Origin: an uncultured Selenomonadales bacterium | Lineage (GTDB): Bacteria > Bacillota > Negativicutes > Selenomonadales > Selenomonadaceae | Reading direction: 5' to 3' | NCBI GenBank assembly: GCA_937910665.1 | Contig: CALEPR010000073.1 | Span: 1 to 12,287 of the forward strand | Length of the DNA: 12,287 nt | Shown here: positions 1-7,179 of the stretch, piece by piece | How positions within the stretch are numbered: position 1 is the first letter of the stretch | Layout of the letters: every line of letters begins with the position of its first letter | Program-made: the position numbers and the translations under genes | The notes under the pieces: generated by a model | The model's input: the letters and a program-made list of their open reading frames with translations, nothing else | Databases searched by the model: none | Told to the model about the DNA's origin: nothing

Positions 1-39
1 AAAAATTAAATCACGAGCATATACGGAGCTTGAAAAGAC

Positions 40-95
40 TTAAAGATTTTTTTTGTTATTTTTAATCGCCAGAGTAATAAAATCTTTAATTTTTT
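40..95 (+). terminator. Possible weak AT-rich terminator of an upstream gene
   Basis: An 11-bp perfect inverted repeat (TTAAAGATTTT at 40-50, AAAATCTTTAA at 79-89) with a 28-nt loop is followed at once by six T. The stem has only one G-C pair per arm, so it would be a weak rho-independent terminator for a gene to the left of the window. In DNA this AT-rich the repeat could be chance. Apart from this I see no gene or convincing promoter in 1-244. Confidence 0.25.
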
Positions 96-253
96 GATGT
101 ACCCTCACAATGGGTTACTTTATGAACACGTCTTCTAAAAATCGAAATTTTTTATGCAGAAAAAATTCAACTTCAGATTTACGAATTGAAATATTTTTGC
201 TAAACTATGGAAAATTTTTTTTAACCTTGTAGAAAAATGGGAGCGTGATTAAA

Positions 254-814
254 TTGCCGCTGATTGAAAATGATGATAAAAATTTGGTTGAGAAAAAAAT
301 TTCCGGCGAAAAAGTTTTTGACGGAATACTTTTGCATGTTCGAAAAGATGAAGTCGAACTTCCGAACGGTCACAAGTCTGTCCGCGAATGGATTGATCAT
401 CCCGGCGCATCTTCGGTCATTCCTCTCCTGCCGGACAATCAAATTATTTTGGTGAAACAGTTCCGCTATCCTGTCGGTCAAGTGACTTTGGAAGTTCCTG
501 CCGGAAAACTTGACGCAGAAGGCGAAGATCCTCTTGTCTGTGCCGAGCGCGAACTTTCTGAGGAAACAGGTTACACTGCAGGAAAAATTTGGAAACTCAC
601 AACCATTGCGACGACTGTCGGCTTCTCAAACGAATTTATTCACCTGTATGCGGCGACAGATTTAATTCCGGGCAAACAACATCCTGACGACGACGAATTT
701 ATCAATACAGTAAAAATTCCTCTGACTGCGGCGATGCAACTTGTAGAGTCCGGAAAAATTATCGATGCAAAGTCAATTATTTCTATTTTGCTTTTGGCGA
801 AACAAATTTACTGA
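254..814 (+). CDS. nudF: Nudix hydrolase, probable ADP-ribose pyrophosphatase (NudF type)
   Basis: Probably hydrolyses ADP-ribose to AMP and ribose 5-phosphate in the cytosol, clearing a reactive nucleotide sugar. The protein shows the usual NudF order: an N-terminal strand region with VELPNG and REWIDHPGA, then VKQFRYPVG, then PAGKLD running into the Nudix box. The box has RELSEETGY at residues 99-107 counted from the start used here, so the metal-binding Glu residues are present. The spacing before it is G-x6-E rather than the textbook G-x5-E, one residue longer. Start choice: GGGAG at 239-243 lies 10 nt before TTG 254, a spacing seen at neighbouring genes. GTG 245 is also open but only 1 nt from the SD. 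The length (186 aa) is normal. The membrane protease gene follows after 37 bp, so the two are probably co-transcribed. Nudix substrate assignment from sequence is never certain. Confidence 0.85.
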   Translation: MPLIENDDKNLVEKKISGEKVFDGILLHVRKDEVELPNGHKSVREWIDHPGASSVIPLLPDNQIILVKQFRYPVGQVTLEVPAGKLDAEGEDPLVCAERELSEETGYTAGKIWKLTTIATTVGFSNEFIHLYAATDLIPGKQHPDDDEFINTVKIPLTAAMQLVESGKIIDAKSIISILLLAKQIY

Positions 815-851
815 AAAAATTTTTGCACATTGATTGAAAGGAAATTTTTTT

Positions 852-1487
852 ATGCTTGAAGATTTTGGTGGATTTTTTATAAGAATGATCGCCGGTTTGC
901 CCGGAATAATTATTGCTATGGTAATTCATGAATATGCTCACGCAAGAGTTGCCGTCGCGCTTGGAGATTTTACTCCGCGAATGATGGGTAGACTTACTTT
1001 AAGTCCAATGGCGCATTTAGATCCAATTGGTCTGCTGATGCTTTTGGTCGCTCACTTCGGTTGGGCAAAACCTGTGCAAATAAATCCTTACAACTTTTCC
1101 AATCCTCGCCGCGATGACATTTTAGTTTCAGTCGCGGGACCTGCAGCAAATTTAATCACGGCTTTTGTAACTATGTTGGTGATAGTTTTGCTGGCGAAAT
1201 TTAATTTTCCAATGTCGGACGGAATGTATCTTGTTTTCAACTTCATCATGATTATCAACATAAACTTTGCAATTTTTAATATGTTGCCAATTCCTCCGCT
1301 GGACGGTTCGCACATTTTGAAACAACTCCTGCCCTATGAACTTTCGCAGAAGTATGCAGAACTTGAAAGATACAGTATGCTTTTTCTGATAATAATTTTG
1401 ATGACTCCAATTTTGAGTTATGTTTTTGTACCTTTGCAAAGATTTGTGCTGGGAATTTTTCAGGCTGTTGCAGGACTGATTTTGTAA
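852..1487 (+). CDS. M50 family (site-2-protease-like) membrane zinc metalloprotease
   Basis: A polytopic inner-membrane protease of the M50B type, related to the short site-2 proteases lacking a PDZ domain. The zinc motif HEYAH is at residues 26-30 within the first hydrophobic segment. The second signature, N-x2-P-x-PPLDG (143-152), supplies the third ligand, Asp151. Several hydrophobic stretches (about 9-28, 92-118, 125-147, 175-200) fit four to five membrane segments. The length of 211 aa matches the compact family found widely in Bacillota. I chose ATG 852 because AAGGA at 838-842 sits 9 nt upstream; a TTG at 834 is in frame but overlaps that SD. The substrate is unknown. Members are thought to cut membrane-bound proteins within the bilayer; any regulator it releases here cannot be named. 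Confidence 0.92.
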   Translation: MLEDFGGFFIRMIAGLPGIIIAMVIHEYAHARVAVALGDFTPRMMGRLTLSPMAHLDPIGLLMLLVAHFGWAKPVQINPYNFSNPRRDDILVSVAGPAANLITAFVTMLVIVLLAKFNFPMSDGMYLVFNFIMIININFAIFNMLPIPPLDGSHILKQLLPYELSQKYAELERYSMLFLIIILMTPILSYVFVPLQRFVLGIFQAVAGLIL

Positions 1488-1537
1488 GAAATTGTAAATA
1501 TCTTCAGCGAGCGTACACCGAATAAATATATTTTCTT

Positions 1538-1557
1538 AGAAGCTGTGAATACAAGTT
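1538..1557. repeat. Solo copy of the dispersed hairpin repeat
   Basis: AGAAGCTGTGAATACAAGTT closely matches the right hairpin of the large element at 10838-10857 (AGAACTTGTGAATACAAGTT; 18 of 20 identical). Its left half (GAAGCTGT) equals the arm of the other hairpin at 10725. It therefore looks like a hybrid or solo end of the same repeat family. The stem here is imperfect. It lies 50 bp after the protease stop codon and runs into a T-rich stretch, so it may also help end the nudF-protease transcript. The rest of 1488-1610 shows no gene. Confidence 0.5.
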
Positions 1558-1610
1558 TTTATTTTTCCCTTCGTGGATTTTTTTTTCGGCACAGATAATG
1601 AAATAAAATC

Positions 1611-1638
1611 TTGTGTGAAAAAAATTTTTTTGTATAAT
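1611..1638 (+). promoter_or_regulatory. Sigma-A type promoter of dprA
   Basis: A perfect -10 box TATAAT (1633-1638) lies 16 bp downstream of TTGTGT (1611-1616), a weak -35 that matches only the first three bases. Transcription would start near 1645, giving a leader of about 28 nt that includes the SD AGGAGG at 1656-1661. Confidence 0.55.
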
Positions 1639-1672
1639 AAGCTGAAAGTTGACGCAGGAGGAGAAATTTTTT

Positions 1673-2809
1673 TTGGAAAAATATTTTATCGCGGCGATAA
1701 CGGCGGCAAATCATGTCGGCAACAAAAGTGTTCAGCGATTGATAAATTTTTTTGGCAGTGCTGAGGAAGTTTGGAAGGCAGAGGAAGGAGATTTAGAAAA
1801 GGCAGGATTGAACAGAAAATCTCTGAAATCTTTTTTGCAATTTCGAGAAGAACATCCTCATGCTCCGGAAAAATTAGTAAATTTCTGCAACGCAAAAAAA
1901 ATTAGTTTGTGCAGTTTTGTCGATGAAGATTATCCGCCGATTTTGAAAGAAATTTCTACTCCGCCGGCAGTTTTTTATTATCGCGGAATTTTGGAAACTT
2001 TTGCGGAGAGAATTGCTATGGTCGGCACACGCTACTGCACAAATTATGGTATGCGTGTCGCGCAGAAAATTGCTGCAGAATTGGCTGCGACAGGAATCAC
2101 AATAGTTAGCGGAGCGGCGAGGGGAATAGATACTTTTTCGCATATAGGCGCGATGAAGTCGGGAAGAACTGTTGCAGTTTTAGGTTGCGGAATAAATTTT
2201 CGCGAAAGTTATGAGAAAGAAAAATTTCTGCAAAATATCGTTGACAGCGGCGGACTTGTTTTGACTGAATTTGAGCCGAATCTTCAACCTCAGGCAGGAA
2301 CTTTTCCTTCGCGCAACAGAATTATTGCAGGGCTTTCAAAAGGCGTTATTGTCGTCGAGGCGGGGAAAAAAAGCGGCGCACTTATCACGACAAATTATGC
2401 GGCGGATTTCGGGCGCGATGCTTTCGCTGTGCCGGGAGATATTTTTTCAGAAAAAAGCGAAGGTTGTCACGAACTGATTCGCGACGGCGCAACTTTAATT
2501 AAGGATGCGAAGGACGTTTTGGATTTTTACAATTTAGTTCCGAAAAAATTTTCTGAGCAGACTGAAGAAAAATTTTCTGACGCTGTCGCAGAAAAAGTTT
2601 CAGAAAAAATTTTAATTTCGCCGCCTGTTACACTTGACGAAACTGAAAAAAAAGTTTTTAATCTAATACCGCTTGGCGAAAATATAACTGTCGATGAAAT
2701 TTTGATGCAAAATGATGAACTCGAGCCGAGCGAAATTTCTGAAATACTTTTGCATTTGGAAGTCAAAAAAGTTATTCAGGAAGAAAATGGAACTTATTGC
2801 AGAGTTTAG
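1673..2809 (+). CDS. dprA: DNA-processing protein DprA (Smf)
   Basis: DprA binds incoming single-stranded DNA during natural transformation and loads RecA on it. Domains in order: an N-terminal HhH/SAM-like region (about 1-70); the Rossmann-type DprA core with MVGTR (117-120), SGAARGID (146-153), FPSRNRIIAGLS (211-222) and SGALIT (234-239); a linker rich in Lys, Glu and Phe (290-320); and a C-terminal winged helix (about 322-378). TTG 1673 is preferred because AGGAGG (1656-1661) ends 11 nt before it; the frame is open from TTG 1649, but that start would put the SD inside the gene. Two core positions are unusual: the normal GLARGID reads GAARGID, and the Tyr-Pro pair that normally follows the GCG-L-D strand is replaced (GCGINFRESYEKE). 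The gene has its own promoter. The topoisomerase-derived gene follows after 27 bp, so the two are probably one transcript, as in the usual dprA-topA arrangement. Confidence 0.95.
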   Translation: MEKYFIAAITAANHVGNKSVQRLINFFGSAEEVWKAEEGDLEKAGLNRKSLKSFLQFREEHPHAPEKLVNFCNAKKISLCSFVDEDYPPILKEISTPPAVFYYRGILETFAERIAMVGTRYCTNYGMRVAQKIAAELAATGITIVSGAARGIDTFSHIGAMKSGRTVAVLGCGINFRESYEKEKFLQNIVDSGGLVLTEFEPNLQPQAGTFPSRNRIIAGLSKGVIVVEAGKKSGALITTNYAADFGRDAFAVPGDIFSEKSEGCHELIRDGATLIKDAKDVLDFYNLVPKKFSEQTEEKFSDAVAEKVSEKILISPPVTLDETEKKVFNLIPLGENITVDEILMQNDELEPSEISEILLHLEVKKVIQEENGTYCRV

Positions 2810-2836
2810 TAAAAAATTTTTTGAGGAGGAAACCGC

Positions 2837-4495
2837 GTGGCGGACACAGAAAAATTGAAAACTTTGGTAGTGACTGACACTTTCGGAAAGGCAAAAGCCT
2901 TGAAAAAATTTTTGCCTAAGTCCTATCAAGTCATTTCAACCGACGGCTTTTTGAAAGATTTTCCGAAAACTAAAATCGGAGTGGACGAAAATTATTTTCC
3001 GAACTATATCACCGTTCGAGGAAAGGGAGATCTTTTGCAGGAGCTCAAGCGCGAATCTTTGAAGGCGCGAAAAGTTTTTTTTGCCATGAATCCCGACGGC
3101 GAAGGAGAATTTTTAGCCAACCAATGTTGTGAACTTTTCGGCGTGAATGAAAAATCGCGTTGTCGACTTGTGATTGATGAAATGACAAAAGCCACCGTGA
3201 AAAAATCTTTTGACAATGCCCGAGCGATTGATAAAAATTTGGTAGCCGCTTTTCAGGCAAAACAAATTATCGACAAAGTGGTCAGTCATCGAATCGGCGA
3301 ATATCTTGCTTGCAAAATTTATCGTGGCGTGAAGGTCGGCAGATTTCGCGCGATGCTTTTGCGTTATGTGAAACTTGCGGGGGAGGCAAAACTCGACGGC
3401 GATTTTGAATTTGAAAAAAAATTTACGCCGGAAGTTTTGCAGGAAATTGCGCTGGCAAATTTAAATTTTTCCTCGACAAAGACCAGGATTGTTTTGGAAC
3501 AACTTTACGAAGGTTTGAGTTTTGAAAAAAATGATTTTGCCGGACTGATAAAATTTCCTCGCGGCGAAGAAATTTTTTTGTCGAGCGACGAACGCACTCC
3601 CGATAGCGTGAAAAGTTTTCTGACACCGAATCAATTTCAACTTTATGAACTGATTTATAAAAAAATTTCCGGCGCAGATTTTGAAAATAAATTTGCGCTT
3701 GGCGGAGTTTGCAACGAACAAACTTTAATGGCGACTTTGGACACGCTGAAACTTGACTGGGCAAATTTTTATTCTGTCGGAATCAATTCTTTAATTAGGC
3801 GCAACTACATTTCCAACAATGAAAAAATTTTTACAGTCACCGAACTTGGCGAACAAGTTTTGTCTGCTCTGGAAGGATTTTTCAATGAACTTTTCAGCGT
3901 CGAAACTTACAAAAAAATTTCCGCACAAATTTCTGACATTCGCGCAGGAAAGGCGGAAAAAATTTCTGTCATAAAAAATTATTTGACTGAGTTTGAAAAA
4001 AGTTTTTCTGCGGCGTGGAAAAGTTTGGGAGAAAATCCTCAGCCGAAAGATGAGCCTGCGATTGAGAGCGATGAAATTTGCGAAAAGTGCGGACGACCGA
4101 TGCTTATCAAGCGCGGCAGATTTGGAAGATTTTTGGCATGCTCCGGCTATCCCGAGTGCAAAAATGCAAAACCTTTGATGAATTATTTGCCGCAGAAATG
4201 TCCGAAGTGCGGCGGGCGTTTGACAAAAAGAATTTACAACGGCGGCAGAATTTTTTACGGCTGCGAAAATTATTCTACCTGCGACTTCAATACTTGGGAC
4301 GAACCGCAGGAAAAAATTTGCAAAGTTTGCGGCTCGACGATGTTCGCACACAGATTTAAAGATCGCGCACCGATGTTTTATTGCGGAAATGAAAATTGTC
4401 CGACGCGAGAAAATCATCCGATGAACAAAATTCTTGCCGACAACAAAAAGCGTTATGAAGAAAAAAAACTTCGCCGCGAAAAAAATAGGGGTTAG
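2837..4495 (+). CDS. Topoisomerase I-derived protein with a degenerate active site
   Basis: Clearly homologous to bacterial topoisomerase I, but probably not an active one. Kept: a TOPRIM-like N-terminus (LVVTDTFGKAKALKKFL, 10-26), YITVRGKGDL (57-66), an ERTPDSVK segment, TELGEQVL, and three C-terminal zinc ribbons (Cys 415/418/435/441, 455/458/476/482, 495/498/516/521). Changed: the catalytic Glu of the first strand aligns with Asp14; the DPDREGE motif reads NPDGEGE (85-91), losing the first Asp and the Arg; GLITYMRTDS reads GLIKFPRGEE, so the nucleophilic Tyr aligns with Phe240; the HEAIRPT and GIGRPSTYA motifs are gone. The length of 552 aa against about 690 in Bacillota reflects missing stretches that normally form domain II and part of III. 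GTG start with AGGAGG 7 nt upstream, 27 bp after dprA. Inference: a ssDNA-binding or regulatory protein derived from TopA. The frame is intact and the ribbons conserved, which argues against simple decay. The final codons and stop lie in a heptamer-type repeat. Confidence 0.88.
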   Translation: MADTEKLKTLVVTDTFGKAKALKKFLPKSYQVISTDGFLKDFPKTKIGVDENYFPNYITVRGKGDLLQELKRESLKARKVFFAMNPDGEGEFLANQCCELFGVNEKSRCRLVIDEMTKATVKKSFDNARAIDKNLVAAFQAKQIIDKVVSHRIGEYLACKIYRGVKVGRFRAMLLRYVKLAGEAKLDGDFEFEKKFTPEVLQEIALANLNFSSTKTRIVLEQLYEGLSFEKNDFAGLIKFPRGEEIFLSSDERTPDSVKSFLTPNQFQLYELIYKKISGADFENKFALGGVCNEQTLMATLDTLKLDWANFYSVGINSLIRRNYISNNEKIFTVTELGEQVLSALEGFFNELFSVETYKKISAQISDIRAGKAEKISVIKNYLTEFEKSFSAAWKSLGENPQPKDEPAIESDEICEKCGRPMLIKRGRFGRFLACSGYPECKNAKPLMNYLPQKCPKCGGRLTKRIYNGGRIFYGCENYSTCDFNTWDEPQEKICKVCGSTMFAHRFKDRAPMFYCGNENCPTRENHPMNKILADNKKRYEEKKLRREKNRG

Positions 4496-4557
4496 ATTTT
4501 AGTTTTTTTCTGGTTCCTAATTCCTAGCCCCTAACTCCTAGTTCAGTTCCTAACCCC
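4488..4557. repeat. Heptamer repeat array (YYCCTAR units) with inverted ends
   Basis: The stretch begins GGGGTTAG (4488-4495) and ends CTAACCCC (4550-4557), an exact inverted pair. Between them are degenerate 7-bp units on the plus strand: TTCCTAA, TTCCTAG, CCCCTAA, CTCCTAG, TTCCTAA, CCCCTAA. The same heptamers form the core of the element at 10711-10870. The left end overlaps the last codons of the topoisomerase-derived gene and supplies its TAG stop. A T7 run at 4503-4509 could assist termination. Confidence 0.7.
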
Positions 4558-4564
4558 TAATAAA

Positions 4565-4656
4565 GGGAGTGTAAATTTTTTTGTGTAAGTGATTTTGAGA
4601 CTGGCGTGCTGACGCACTTTTTGATTGAACTTACACAAAATTTCTGACACAGTCCC
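4565..4656. mobile_element. MITE-like element with inverted ends and flanking direct repeats
   Basis: The ends are inverted copies. The strongest part is a perfect 12-bp pair, TTTTGTGTAAGT (4579-4590) and ACTTACACAAAA (4629-4640). Outward of it the left end reads GGGAGTGT and the right end, in reverse complement, GGGACTGTGTCAG. The direct repeat CCCTAATAAA flanks it at 4555-4564 and 4654-4663, which could be a target-site duplication of 7-10 bp, depending on where the ends are drawn. The interior is only 38 nt, with a small GC-rich hairpin (4604-4615), so no protein is encoded. The GTGTAA-type termini recall IS256/Mutator-family ends, which makes this probably a non-autonomous derivative; that family link is inference. 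Caution: the left repeat lies against the CCCCTAA heptamers, so part of the duplication may be coincidence. It abuts the rpiB stop codon and may also act as its terminator. Confidence 0.62.
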
Positions 4657-4664
4657 TAATAAAA

Positions 4665-5105
4665 TTATTCTTCCAGAGCAGAAATTTTTTCAATGCGTCG
4701 ATTGTGTCTTTCGTCGCCTGAAAAATTTGTTTCGATCCAAGCGCGAACAATTTCACCTGCCGGACCGAAACCTAAAACTCTGCCGCCGAGTGCCAAAACA
4801 TTTGCGTTATTGTGCTCACGACTCATCTTCGCCGAAAAAACATCGTTGCACAGGGAGCAGCGAATACCTTTAATTTTATTCGCCGCGATTGAAATTCCAA
4901 TTCCTGTACCGCAAAGAACAATTCCGCGATCTGATTTTCCGCTGACAACTTCACTGCAAACTTTTTCGGCAATATCGGGATAATCGACTGCATCTTTTCC
5001 GAAAGTCCCAACGTCCGAGATTTCGCAATTCAGTTCCTGCAAAATTTTTTTCACTGCGTCTTTGAGTTCAACTGCGCCGTGATCACTTCCGATTGTAATT
5101 TTCAT
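4665..5105 (-). CDS. rpiB: Ribose 5-phosphate isomerase B
   Basis: Interconverts ribulose 5-phosphate and ribose 5-phosphate in the non-oxidative pentose phosphate pathway, in the cytosol. The 146-aa protein is full length for the RpiB/LacAB fold. It shows GSDHGAVELK at the N-terminus (Asp8, His9 for sugar binding), the catalytic Cys65 in GIVLCGTGIGISIAANK, His98 in REHNNANVLALGGRV, and the C-terminal DERHNRRIEKI with the phosphate-binding Arg residues. The start is supported by AGAGG 7 nt upstream. It is transcribed away from htpG. Its stop codon lies 1 bp beyond the right direct repeat of the MITE-like element, and it converges on the dprA unit. Cys65 separates it from RpiA; LacA/LacB-type sugar isomerases are related but usually come in pairs. 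Confidence 0.95.
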   Translation of the reverse strand: MKITIGSDHGAVELKDAVKKILQELNCEISDVGTFGKDAVDYPDIAEKVCSEVVSGKSDRGIVLCGTGIGISIAANKIKGIRCSLCNDVFSAKMSREHNNANVLALGGRVLGFGPAGEIVRAWIETNFSGDERHNRRIEKISALEE

Positions 5106-5133
5106 GCTCGCGCCTCTTTCAATAGTAAATTGT

Positions 5134-5225
5134 TTGGCAAGGTTATTCGACTTCTGAAAAAAATTTCCCTGCCAACAAGTAGAACCTTTGAAACTGTTTC
5201 GATTAAAAAAATTGCAGGAAAATTT
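5134..5225. promoter_or_regulatory. Divergent control region rpiB/htpG with three related motif copies
   Basis: Three copies of a CCYTGC-centred motif occur. TTGGCAAGG (5134-5142) and CCCTGCCAA (5167-5175) form an inverted pair with 8 of 9 matches. AAATTTCCCTGC (5161-5172) and GCAGGAAAATTT (5214-5225) form another with 11 of 12. The middle copy could pair with either neighbour. This may be a set of operators for a regulator of htpG or rpiB, or alternative RNA stems in the htpG leader. No CIRCE element and no clear sigma-A promoter was found for either gene. Confidence 0.35.
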
Positions 5226-5277
5226 TTCTGATTCGCGAAAGAGTTTTTTTGTTCACTAAAATTTTGGAGGTAATTTA

Positions 5278-7179
5278 ATGTCTGTTGAAACTTTAGAATT
5301 TCAAGCCGAAACAAAAAGGCTGCTCGATTTGGTTATCAATTCAATTTACACAAACAAAGAAATTTTTCTGCGCGAACTTATTTCCAATGCGTCCGACGCG
5401 ATCGACAAATTGCATTTTGAATCTCTGACTAATCACGATTTACTTGGCGGCGACGAAAATTTTGAAATTTTTATCGACACCGACAAAAATGCAAAAACAA
5501 TTTCAATCTCGGATAACGGAATTGGAATGACTCGCGGAGAAGTTATTTCAAATATCGGAACAATCGCGAAGTCCGGGACAAAAGCGTTTCTGGAAAAAAT
5601 TCGCGAAAGCGAGGGCAAGATTGACGAAGAACTTATCGGACAATTTGGAGTGGGATTTTATTCTGCGTTCATTGTCTCGGAAAAAGTTGAACTGATCACT
5701 CGCAAAGCCGGAGAAAATTCTGCGGTCAAATGGACTTCCGAAGGACTTGGAGAGTACACTCTGGAAGATTGCGAAAAAGATTCTCGCGGAACAAAAATTA
5801 TTTTGCATCTGAAATCTGAATTTGTCGGCGGCGAAGAATTTGATTTCACGAACAATTATGTACTGGAAAATTTAATCAAAAAATATTCCGACTACATTCG
5901 CTATCCGATCAAAATGAATTTCACGACCAAAGACAAGGATGACAAAGAAATTATCGAAACCAGGACAGTTAATTCAATGCAGCCGCTCTGGGTCAGAAAT
6001 AAAAATGAAATTAAGCCTGAGGAGTATGAAGAATTTTTCAAACATCAATTCCATGAGTGGGAAAATCCTCAAGAAATTTTTCACACAAAAGCGGAGGGAA
6101 CGTTGGAATATACCGCCTTGCTTTGTATTCCGAAACGTGCGGCGACAAATTTATATTTTGCGGACTATGAAGCCGGACTTCAACTTTATTCGCGCCATGT
6201 TTTCATCATGGACAAGTGCAAAGATTTTTTGCCGGACTATTTGAGATTTATCAAAGGCTTGGTTGATTCGCCGGATTTGCCTTTAAATATTTCGCGTGAA
6301 CTTTTGCAACAAAGTCGCGAAGTAAAAAAAATTGGCAAGGCGTTGGAAAAAAATATTTTGAAACAGCTTGCCAAAATTTTGAAAAATGATCGCGAAAAGT
6401 ATGAAACTTTCTGGAGTGAATTTGGAAAATCTTTGAAGATTGGAGTTTATAATAATCTTTACGACGAAAAAGTTAAGGACGACTTGAAAGATTTGCTGAT
6501 GTTCATCTCGACGAAGGACGACAAATTTACAACGCTCGCCGAGTACGTCGAGAGGATGCCTGAAAGTCAGAAAAAAATTTACTGCGCGATGGGAAACAGC
6601 GCGGAAACAATTTCGCAAATGCCGCAGATGGAAATTTTGCGCGACAGAGGAATTGAAGTTCTTTGCTTGATAGATCCTGTCGATGAATTTGCAATCAATG
6701 CGCTTCAAAAGTACAACGACAAAGATATTCAGTCGATTAACCGCGAAGATTTTGAACTTGACGACGAAGAATCTAAAAAAGCAAAATCTGAAGTCGAGGA
6801 ATTGCAAAAATCTCATGAGGAACTTTTGAAAGATGTCAAAGATGCGATCGGCGACGAAATTTTTCAAGTGCGTTTGACTTCCGGTTTAAAATCGGGAGCA
6901 GTTTGTCTTGCAACAGCCGGCGGAGGTCCTTCGCTGAACATGGAAAAAACTTTTGCGGCGATGAATAATCCTTTCATGAAGGCACTGAGAATTTTGGAAA
7001 TAAATCCAAACCATGAACTTTTCAAAAAGTTGAGCGGACTTCACGCTCTCGGAAAAGATTCAGCCGACTTCAAAAATTTCTGTAATTTACTTTATGCGCA
7101 GGCACTTTTGATTGAAGGAATTATGCCTAAAAATTCTGTCGAGGTCGCGAACCAAATTGCAAATTTGATGTCGAAATAA
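5278..7179 (+). CDS. htpG: Molecular chaperone HtpG (bacterial Hsp90)
   Basis: ATP-driven dimeric cytosolic chaperone that remodels late folding intermediates, often with DnaK. The N-terminal GHKL ATPase domain (about 1-215) shows NKEIFLRELISNASDA with Glu33 and Asn37, the DNGIGMT loop (79-85), GTIAKSGTKAF (94-104) and the lid motif GQFGVGFYSAF (121-131). The middle domain carries NISRELLQQSREV, with Arg340 at the position that senses the ATP gamma-phosphate. The C-terminal dimer domain contains LTSGLKSGAVCLA and a normal ending without MEEVD, as expected for bacteria. Length 633 aa against 624 in E. coli. GGAGG sits 7 nt before ATG. It stands alone, with rpiB divergent and 97 bp before the next gene. 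No CIRCE operator is visible, so heat control by HrcA is not indicated. Confidence 0.98.
   Translation: MSVETLEFQAETKRLLDLVINSIYTNKEIFLRELISNASDAIDKLHFESLTNHDLLGGDENFEIFIDTDKNAKTISISDNGIGMTRGEVISNIGTIAKSGTKAFLEKIRESEGKIDEELIGQFGVGFYSAFIVSEKVELITRKAGENSAVKWTSEGLGEYTLEDCEKDSRGTKIILHLKSEFVGGEEFDFTNNYVLENLIKKYSDYIRYPIKMNFTTKDKDDKEIIETRTVNSMQPLWVRNKNEIKPEEYEEFFKHQFHEWENPQEIFHTKAEGTLEYTALLCIPKRAATNLYFADYEAGLQLYSRHVFIMDKCKDFLPDYLRFIKGLVDSPDLPLNISRELLQQSREVKKIGKALEKNILKQLAKILKNDREKYETFWSEFGKSLKIGVYNNLYDEKVKDDLKDLLMFISTKDDKFTTLAEYVERMPESQKKIYCAMGNSAETISQMPQMEILRDRGIEVLCLIDPVDEFAINALQKYNDKDIQSINREDFELDDEESKKAKSEVEELQKSHEELLKDVKDAIGDEIFQVRLTSGLKSGAVCLATAGGGPSLNMEKTFAAMNNPFMKALRILEINPNHELFKKLSGLHALGKDSADFKNFCNLLYAQALLIEGIMPKNSVEVANQIANLMSK

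Noticed and set aside
96..120. Small hairpin ACCC-tcacaat-GGGT near the left edge
   Set aside because: Only four base pairs plus a bulge and no T run; not distinguishable from chance.
1573..1764. 63-codon plus-strand frame before and across the dprA start
   Set aside because: It overlaps dprA in another frame, has no SD, and its residues show no family.
3791..4417. Long open frame of 208 codons on the minus strand opposite the topoisomerase-derived gene
   Set aside because: It is the antisense shadow of a frame with clear TopA homology, is rich in Phe, Arg and Lys as expected from reversed AAA/TTT codons, and has no recognisable domain.
5106..5277. CIRCE heat-shock operator for htpG
   Set aside because: No TTAGCACTC-N9-GAGTGCTAA-like repeat is present; the inverted repeats there have a different sequence.
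6283..6867. 194-codon open frame on the minus strand inside htpG
   Set aside because: Shadow of htpG; composition is dominated by Phe, Arg and Val from reversed codons, with no family resemblance.
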